Below are positions 57,240-64,000 of a DNA stretch of 64,000 nucleotides, one piece after another. Position numbers and translations under genes: made by a program. Within the stretch, counting starts at the first letter, position 1, and each line of letters starts with the position of its first letter. The notes beneath the pieces were generated by a model that saw only the letters and a list, made by a program, of their open reading frames with translations, did not search any database and was not told where the DNA came from. The DNA comes from Coprinellus micaceus (taxonomy: Eukaryota > Basidiomycota > Agaricomycetes > Agaricales > Psathyrellaceae), in NCBI GenBank assembly GCA_951394405.1, contig OX596344.1:1798001-1862000 (forward strand), read 5' to 3'.

Positions 57240-58240
57240 TCAATCTGAATAATAGGTTCGCCACAACTGTAGGGTCCGGCTCGGGGAAGAGCTCTCTCCG
57301 TGGGTACATACCCCCATCTATTATTTCTTCGCAAGCGACTTACCCAGCGGTCAAGTACTTACGGTGCAGTTCATAAACAGTTACCTGAAGGCAGTCGGCC
57401 ACGGTACCAACACAGTCCAGGTTGTCAAGGACCTCGCACCAGCAGTATCGAGCACGTCATCCTTGACCGACCCACTACCCCCTCGTCCTTGTCGACACCC
57501 CAGGCTTCGATAACACCAAGTCCCGCGGTCACCAACCCCGCGGTCACCGACGAAAGCACCTGGAACCGCCTCAAGACCTGGTTGCAGTGGTAAGCCATTT
57601 CAGGAGTATCGTTGAGCAACTCGCCATACCTAGTCCCAATATCGAAAGGGACACGCTCGGAGAGGTTACCCCCCTCCACGACACTGGCATCTCGGGGGAC
57701 CGTCACGCCTGCCAGTAAAGCCACTGCCCCTCGCGAACACCTGCTGCGATTCCGAGCCATGTTCCTTCTCCTGAGACGGATCCTCACCGTGACTCCCAAT
57801 TCCAAGTGAGACTCTCACCAGAGGTGCAACCCAAGAAGCGAACGTACGATCAGAGGGTGGTTGGAGGCTACTGGTCGATTCCCCCTTGGCGTGTGCTCAG
57901 GTTCAAGAATTAAAGGGACATCAGGTCAAGAATTCAAGGGACATCAGGTCAAGAATTCAAGGGACATCAGGTCAAGAATTAATTAAAGGGACAGAAGTGA
58001 ACCCAAAGACGGTCCTCAAAGCGCAATGAGCGCTATTGAAGGGGGCTGCGTACGAACTTAGGACCGGCCCCCATTCAGTCGGGTCAGACGTCCAGAAGGA
58101 CGACACCCTGATTCTGTGGGTTTGATTGGCCATGGGTGCGTCCCAGCTGCGTACCACGATTTCTGACTCACCCCAAACAGAGTGTGCTGGGTGAAGTTGC
58201 GGGTAGTAATAGGGCTTCTGTGAATCTCCCTCATTCAATC
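57240..58240 (+). pseudogene. Relic of a C2-C3-type tandem GTPase
   Basis: Three fragments in the expected order: a P-loop remnant (GSGSGKSS, about 57272-57297); an exon-3 remnant starting TTCATAAACAGTTACCTGAA (57373), with LVDTPGFDNT near 57490-57520; and a C2-to-C3 junction remnant (58081-58225: GACGTCCAGAAGGACGACAC, then VLGEVAG...). Frames are broken and the C2 body is missing. The closest relative is the array at 35465-37534, not GTPases A or B. Confidence 0.8.
57899..57993 (+). repeat. 23-bp tandem repeat inside the GTPase relic
   Basis: About four copies of AGGTCAAGAATTCAAGGGAC plus ATC, the outer ones varied. It lies where the C2 body should be. Confidence 0.9.
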
Positions 58241-59265
58241 ACTGACACAACCCGACAAGTACACAAAAGTTCATCCTCGAGACTCAGACGCCTCCACAAC
58301 TGCCGGTGTCCTCGTCTCCGTCGCCGTCCGTGACCGTCCTCCTCCCCAGCCATCCACGTACTACGTACCAAGTAACCTCTTAGCCACCCAGAACCCTCGA
58401 CCAATACCAATACCCCAACTCCGGATCGATCGCAGTGGGGAGGCAGGGAGGGAGGGATGGAGCCCCGGCACCCGGCCCTCACCACATCGCGTCGCGCAGA
58501 GCCAGATTCACCCAGGATTTGGGCTCTGGGGACGACGATGTGTCGTGTAAGCTGTTTGTCCTTTACGTGGTTGGACGCTGGATCTTTTCGATGGCTCTCG
58601 CTACGACCGAAGACTAGCCACCCTCAACGTAGTAGACGCCAACTCCGAATCGGTAACCGTCCCCATATATAGCTGCTCTGCTTGATATACAACACAAGGG
58701 CTGGTTGTAGATGGTGCATCCGTGTCCGTCGCCGACGAGCACAGCTCAAACGTGGGTGGAAGGAGATGGCTCGAACCCGACAGCCGGCTCAAGGGCGATC
58801 TGAACGTAACGACTCCCTACGTTGACGCTTGACTCCTGGCTCCTGACTCTCGACTAGGACCGGATCTCGACTTTGACGCTGACTCGTCAACTAACGTCGC
58901 CCATCGCCGCTTGAAATACCGGAGGCTCTAGTTGCTGGATCCGTGTTCGTTGAGTAGTCCACGGATCGATCCACCATCCACCGTCAACGGGCGCTTAAAT
59001 GTGGAGACAGCGAACCCCTGGCTTGGGCTTTCAAGGTACGTCATATCCGTAATTTGAATATATCGTATATGATTCTCGAGCAAAGTACGCGATATTTGAC
59101 AAACTCTACAGGGTGGAGACTAGCCGTGACAATGGGGCTAGAGGCCAGCGTTCTGCGGACTTCCCCCTTACTGAGGCCTAGATACTAATTTGGGATCAGT
59201 TCAGTTCTGATAAGTCTACGCATGCTACAGCACACGCACCATCTACTCTGGAGGTCCTTGACGCT
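58241..59265. other. Intergenic, no gene recognised
   Basis: About 1 kb with AT-rich patches near 59040-59110. No supported gene, RNA or repeat. Confidence 0.45.
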
Positions 59266-60021
59266 TCAATTCCCGTCGGCGTAGCACCAGACTCTGGCGC
59301 ACTTCTCGCCGTCATCATCATGGCATAGATGCTCGCCATTGTCCCTCAACGCCAAATTTGCGTACCCATCTACACCCACGTCGAGAAGGCGCGCTTTATC
59401 CTCGCCGACCGAGATATACAGGTCGGCGTTGCCACGGTGGACCGAGCGACGCATCTCGGGCTTGACTTGGATAGTCGGCGGGGTGGGTACAACGACGTCG
59501 GGACCTGCGGTGGGTACACCTGGGACTTGTTGGAAGATAGCGCGAGCCACGTTCTCCTCCTCCTCGTCCCCTTCCACTGCCAACTTCAATTTCTTGCTCT
59601 CGTGGCCTGGGTGCTCGTGGTCGGCCCCCAACGCCACATTTGTGTATCCATATAAACCCGCCTTGAGAAGCCGCGCAGTATCCTCAGAGTCCGAATCGGC
59701 GTCATTGCGCATAATAGGCCAACGACCCGATTCTGGCTTCACTTGGATGGTCGGTGGGGTGGGCACGACGACCTTGGGGCCTGGAGTGGGCACGCCCGGT
59801 ACTTGTTGGAATATAGCACGAGCAGCCTCGGAGGAGTCACCGGGGTATCCTCCCCCTGGTCGGTAAGGACGTAGAAGTCGAAGGGGCTCATGGTAGATCG
59901 AGGGATCGACCACCTCGGGAGTGGGGGGCTCGGATCCTCCCGCCAGGGGAAGAGCGGAGACACCACTGCGGAGGGTGTAGATGGCGAGGATGGCGGAGGC
60001 GAGGAGGGTAGTGGATTTCAC
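59266..60021 (-). CDS. Small secreted repeat protein with a GTG in place of the start codon
   Basis: An open frame of 251 residues without introns. The first 24 residues are a textbook signal peptide (KSTTLLASAILAIYTL...SALP). The mature part is a 92-residue unit repeated twice: ARAIFQQVPGVPTPGPKVVV (67-) with TPPTIQVKPE, and ARAIFQQVPGVPTAGPDVVV (159-) with the same ending. Each unit is followed by ARLL...GY.N.AL..., and then an acidic His-rich stretch; the C-terminus has three Cys. No known domain. The codon at the natural start (60021-60019) reads GTG and no upstream in-frame ATG exists. It may use near-cognate initiation, be newly inactivated, or contain a base error. Candidate effector or cell-surface protein of unknown role. 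Confidence 0.65.
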   Translation of the reverse strand: MKSTTLLASAILAIYTLRSGVSALPLAGGSEPPTPEVVDPSIYHEPLRLLRPYRPGGGYPGDSSEAARAIFQQVPGVPTPGPKVVVPTPPTIQVKPESGRWPIMRNDADSDSEDTARLLKAGLYGYTNVALGADHEHPGHESKKLKLAVEGDEEEENVARAIFQQVPGVPTAGPDVVVPTPPTIQVKPEMRRSVHRGNADLYISVGEDKARLLDVGVDGYANLALRDNGEHLCHDDDGEKCARVWCYADGN

Positions 60022-60128
60022 TGCTGGTTGCTTAGAGTTGGAGTTGGTTTGGTCGGTTGGGATTTGGAGGCTTGGTTGGAGCTTGGAATGCTTGGTTGGA
60101 GATGGGGATCGAGGGAATGCGGTTGAGG

Positions 60129-60136
60129 GTTTTTAT
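60129..60136 (-). promoter_or_regulatory. TATA box of the secreted-protein gene
   Basis: TATAAAAA on the minus strand, 108-115 bp upstream of the predicted start, followed by a C/A-rich leader (CCAACCAAGC-type repeats). This is a usual arrangement for strongly expressed fungal secreted proteins. Confidence 0.55.
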
Positions 60137-60139
60137 ACA

Positions 60140-61230
60140 CTTCTGTTCAAGTCGACTAAGCTAGTTAGTAGGGCCGCGGGCGCCGCACATACGGGAAGAG
60201 GCTACGCAGCCCATATGACGGTGCGTGACGAATGTTAGACCCGCATCCTCATGTGGGGTACACGTGGCAAACAGTCAATAGCCCAGGGATATAGTATCAA
60301 TCATACGTGGGGCGGAGGAGAGTTATTCTCGCCTAGCGCAAGCAACAAGTGGTGCATAGCAAGCCCAACAGCGGACACCTACGTGAAATAAGCGCCCGGC
60401 CGCAGAGCCCGAAAAGCATCCGCAGATGGCCCGGGCCGCGCTTGCCGTTTCTCGCGATGGCGAGCCAACCTGTTGGAGCGGGTTGACCTTCAGGCGAATG
60501 TCGAAGAAGGAACCCTTCTTTCTCTCAACGCCCATCACATCCTTCGCTTCTCCTTTGCCTTGGTCGGTCGTGCCATGGCCTGCAGGCAACATACCGCCTT
60601 TCGATCGTCTCGATCTCCCTTTCTCTCCTTGAACAAACCGTGGTCTTTTTTTCGGGAACGTGCCATCTGGACGTGTGGACTGTCGCAGTGACCTTCTCTC
60701 AAATCACACCGAAATTTGGAGCAGCGAATATGTGTTATTCAGAACAAAGGACGAAACCGCTACTCGATAAATGGAAAAGTACGACAGGAACATCCAACAC
60801 CTCTGCGAACGAATTGTACCCACCCGGGGAAAGCACCAAATCTCGATACGGGGCGAACGCGTTTTTAGGGAGGGATGTGGGGTGAAGGTATGTATATATC
60901 GTGAAGAAGCAGACGGGTCCAGATTATCGGGGATATTACAAACGAAAGGTATAGTAGCAATTGAAAGAAAGGTAGCAGGACACATCGGAGAATACCACGC
61001 GGGCGAAAGCAATGTACAAGGTAAAGGCAAGGCAAAGCAGAAAGCACGAATCCGAAACATATGGAACACGGTATAACTGGACCCCAACTCCCCTCAATGG
61101 CCCCACTCCAACTATCAGCCGCTCTTCCCATCCACACTCCTCATCATCGTCGCTTCGTTCACTCCTCGCCCTCATCCTCGTCATCGGACCGACCACCGGC
61201 TGGTAGACTCGGACCCTCAGCACGAGCGTC
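60140..61230. other. Intergenic, no gene recognised
   Basis: About 1.1 kb between the secreted-protein promoter and the convergent-side end of the acidic protein gene. Only short frames, none with family resemblance. Confidence 0.5.
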
Positions 61231-63904
61231 TCACTCCCCCTCCTCGAAGACCTCCCCCCAGATGATTCGCTTGTTACCGACTACAGTCACCACATCCCTC
61301 CTCAAAGGCCTGGCTCTCCTCGCTGGGACAGAGGGCACGATGACAGCGGAGGGGAGGAGAGGAGCTGGCGCGGGCGCGGGCGCAGGTGCTGATGTGGCAG
61401 CAAGAGGGCCGGGCGCGGCGTTCTCGTCGTTCTGATCTTCATCTGACATCTCCACGTCGTCGATAAAGGAGAGGCTTGCCTCGATCTCTTCCTCCTCGCG
61501 CTCTTCGGAACTGGGTCGCTCGGAAATGGGCGAAAGGGGGCAGTTCCCGTTTCGCTCGTCGTCTTCATATTTCTGGTTGTGATTGCACTCAGCTTGGGGT
61601 GCTGAGGCAAGTGGTGCGTTCTCATCATTGGCTCCTGCACCTCGAGTGAGTACGATCATGCGGGATTTTTGTAACACAGTCACAAGCGGGGACGTACCGT
61701 AGTAGCCAGAGACTCGTCTCTTCTTGGTGGGTACCCAGAAATCCTTGTTCTCGTCATTCTCTTCGTCGCTGCCCTCAGAGCTCTCGTCGTCGCTCTCATC
61801 ACGATCGCGCTTCAAGTTCCTACAAAGCTAGTTAGCACGCTCTAGGAAAGACGAAAGCAGCCACAACATACCTGCTGGGTATGGAAGAAGGCATCCTCTT
61901 CGGTCCCAGCGGAGCGGGCTTGGAGTCGTTGGTCTTCTTCTCGGAGCCTTCCTGAGCGGCCTTGCTGTCGTTCCAGATGACGAAAGAAGCGGCAGTCTGC
62001 GAGGCTGGCTCTTCCTCTGCGTCCTCATCGGCCTCTTCCGAGTCATCCGCTTCGTCGTCGTCGTTCTTGTCCTCACTCTCATCCCGACTCTGTTGGACTT
62101 CACCAGGAGTGGCCGCCCACGTCTTCTCCTCATCCGCATAGAAATCGTCAAAGACCTCGTCATCGAGGGCTTGGTCTTCCTTCTGATTGGTGCGCTTCTT
62201 GGCTTTAACGGGGCTCTCGTTCTCGTCATCTGCATCGCCGTCGCTCTTGTCGGAGCCAGGGGAAGAAGGCTCCACACGGACTTGGGACGCAGCGGTGCGG
62301 GGATTGTTCTCGTCGCCGGCCTCACCGTCGCTGGACTCCCCCGATCCTTCAGTCCCGTCCTCCTCCCCACCATCCTCGTCCTCAACGTCAGCACCGTCCT
62401 CGTCCGTGGAAGGTGCCCAGAGTTCGATGAGTGCTTTGGCCATCGCCAGCTTCTCTTCATATGTCGGTCGTGTCAATGGCTTCGGCTTCGGACCAGCGTT
62501 CTCATTGCTGGCGGCGGCACAGGCGGGAGGGGCGATAACGCGAGGGGCAGGGGGAGTGGGTTGTCGCTGGGTAGCCATCTTTCGAACGTAGTCGTCGTAC
62601 GGACTTTGCTTCGCTGGGCCAAACTTGTTCTCCGGGTCGTCCATATCGACGCAGCGCACGCGGGCTGCCACCGTCTTGAACACGTCGGGTGGCGCGATCT
62701 CCTTCACCCTCTCCAACAGCTTCTCGATACCCTTCTCGTCCTCCTCCAGATCGTCGTTCTCGATCATGAGCTTACCCCAGGTGAACGCTTGCCTCGTTTG
62801 CACTCGTTCGAGTTCCTTGTTCATGAGCTCGGCCTCGTGCGCGAGTTCGTGGACGTGGTCTGCGAGCCATTCGGAGGTAGGGAGATTGGTGGAAGGGTGG
62901 ATGTCGGGGTTGGGGAGGGGATCGCCGTTCTCGTCAAAGTCCACGTCGTCGTCCTCGGGCAGCGTGCAGAACTTGGCCTCGGGAGACCCTGGAGCTGCCT
63001 CATCCGCCTTCTGATGCATCTCGACTCCCTCCCAGTACTGCGCCTTCCCATTGTCCTCCACAAGCCTCAACTTCTTGCCCTCGCGCAACGCCGGAAAGCC
63101 CAACCGACGCTTGATGTACCGGCTTCCAGCGGGCTTGAAGATAATCCACTCCCTCCTCTTTTTGTCGCCCTCGCGCAGAACAGATTCTTCATCGGAAAGA
63201 ACCGAAGGATCCCTGTCCGTCTCTGGCGCCTTGAGATCAGGGAAAGGCGCGCGGGGCGTGGGTCGGGTGTACTCCTCGGTATCGGTGTCCCACTCGTTCT
63301 CCTGGTAGTACCCGACCTCCTCCCATTCGGTGGGTCGCCGGAATCGCGCCTCGTGGACCGGGGGCCGCCAGGAGCCCCAGAACGGATTGTAGCGGCCCTT
63401 CGACTCGATAAGCCGGTACTTGGCGTTGTACGGGACGGGGACTAGGTGGGTAGGGACAGGGGGGACAGCGTTTTTGTCGTTCTCGTCGCTCTCGTTGAAG
63501 GCTGCTATATTGGGGGTCGGTTCAGGTGGGGGTGGGGACATCAAGTCGCCCAATACGTTGCGCTTGGCCATGCTGCCGGTGGGAGGGCGTCTGAAGGGAG
63601 CGGATGAGGGGCCTTTGCTGCTGCTGGCGGCGCTGACGGGTACTGGAGGAGCGGTCGGGGCATCGGGGATCAGTTTCGAGGCCTGGCGCGTGCTGCGACG
63701 AGGGACAGTGGGGGGCTGCTCCTGGACTTGGTTTTCGAGGATCTTGGACCCATCTTGGTGTTGATCTACGAGGTCGTTAAGGGCGACCATGCTCGGGAAC
63801 GGGACTGGGTTGGTGTTGAAGCTGTAGGGAGAAGCTGGTCGGGAGGCGGAGGGGGGGATAGCGTGGGCTGCAGCGCGTTGGGAGTTGCGCGTCGTTCGGG
63901 CCAT
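61231..63904 (-). CDS. Large acidic, probably nuclear protein of unknown function
   Basis: Three minus-strand exons: 63904-61872, 61819-61698 and 61640-61231, giving 854 residues. I do not recognise the family. The N-terminal 150 residues are Pro/Ser-rich and basic (MARTTRNSQRAAAH, RRSTRQASK). A better-ordered region follows (KYRLIESKGRYNPFWGSWRP, EWEEVGYYQENEWDTDTEEY, KKRREWIIFKPAGSRYIKRR). A helical stretch comes next (LADHVHELAHEAELMNKELERVQTRQAF). The last 350 residues are dominated by Asp/Glu/Ser runs with basic patches (KAKKRT, PTKKRRVSG), which resemble nuclear localisation signals. Many repeats of NDENA/DENN-type strings occur. A role in chromatin or transcription is only a guess. ATG 63904 is the first in-frame Met. 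Confidence 0.75.
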
Positions 63905-64000
63905 GTTGTATTTCTACGGCGAGTCAGCACACCTGTAGATCGCCCAGAAATGCAACAACGCACCGGAATACCACAAATATACTCTCTGATAGTTGTAATA

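Noticed and set aside
62093..63445. 450-codon plus-strand open frame
   Set aside because: Antisense shadow of the acidic protein gene; Asp/Glu/Ser-rich codons read backwards give long Val/Leu-rich frames, and the minus-strand frame has splice support.
1..64000. CRISPR arrays, rRNA and tRNA genes
   Set aside because: No regularly spaced repeats of CRISPR type, no rRNA-like sequence, and no stretch that folds convincingly as a tRNA was found by eye.

Overview
The window is nuclear DNA of a filamentous basidiomycete, most likely an agaricomycete. The evidence is genes split by many 50-60 nt GT..AG introns with CTRAC-like branch points, the basidiomycete families DUF6535 and DUF6533, NACHT-type STAND receptors, a copia LTR retrotransposon and hAT-type MITEs. 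No CRISPR array, rRNA or convincing tRNA was seen. All multi-exon models were built by hand from splice sites, reading phase and paralogue comparison.

Layout. 1-3779: the 5' part of a minus-strand Ty1/copia element that runs off the left edge and has inserted into the last exon of a P-loop GTPase gene (3780-4576). 3780-6271: that broken GTPase and a divergent intact GTPase. 6705-8918: DUF6535 membrane protein. 10040-10780: decayed adenylosuccinate lyase copy. 11438-12656: two abutting hAT-like MITEs. 13210-26646: a conserved block (ADCK1-like mitochondrial kinase, casein-kinase-1-like kinase, DUF6533 membrane protein, bifunctional lysine-degrading AASS). 27.4-46.6 kb: an accessory island with three NACHT receptors (NLR1 28878-31725, NLR2 39885-42718, NLR3 43329-46624), a truncated fourth receptor, segmental repeats, a tandem GTPase array (34507-37534) and a RecQ-like fragment. 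47.8-50.6 kb: an inverted copy of the 3.8-6.3 kb GTPase pair, in which the partner broken at the left is intact and the partner intact at the left is broken. 52285-56451: MAK21/NOC1 ribosome-biogenesis gene. 57.2-58.2 kb: another GTPase relic. 59266-60021: a two-repeat small secreted protein whose start codon reads GTG. 61231-63904: a large acidic protein of unknown function.

How the genes may work together. The accessory genes fall into two expanding families. The receptors share a short Gly/Asn-rich N-terminal motif, encoded on its own phase-1/phase-1 exon, followed by a NACHT ATPase and a winged-helix region. The GTPases all carry the P-loop on a private microexon of about 34 nt, and the three with intact ends finish in short basic/hydrophobic tails. 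Repeated duplication, truncation and transposon damage suggest a fast-evolving recognition locus such as fungal innate immunity or allorecognition. That role is inference; functional coupling between receptors and GTPases is not shown by the sequence.
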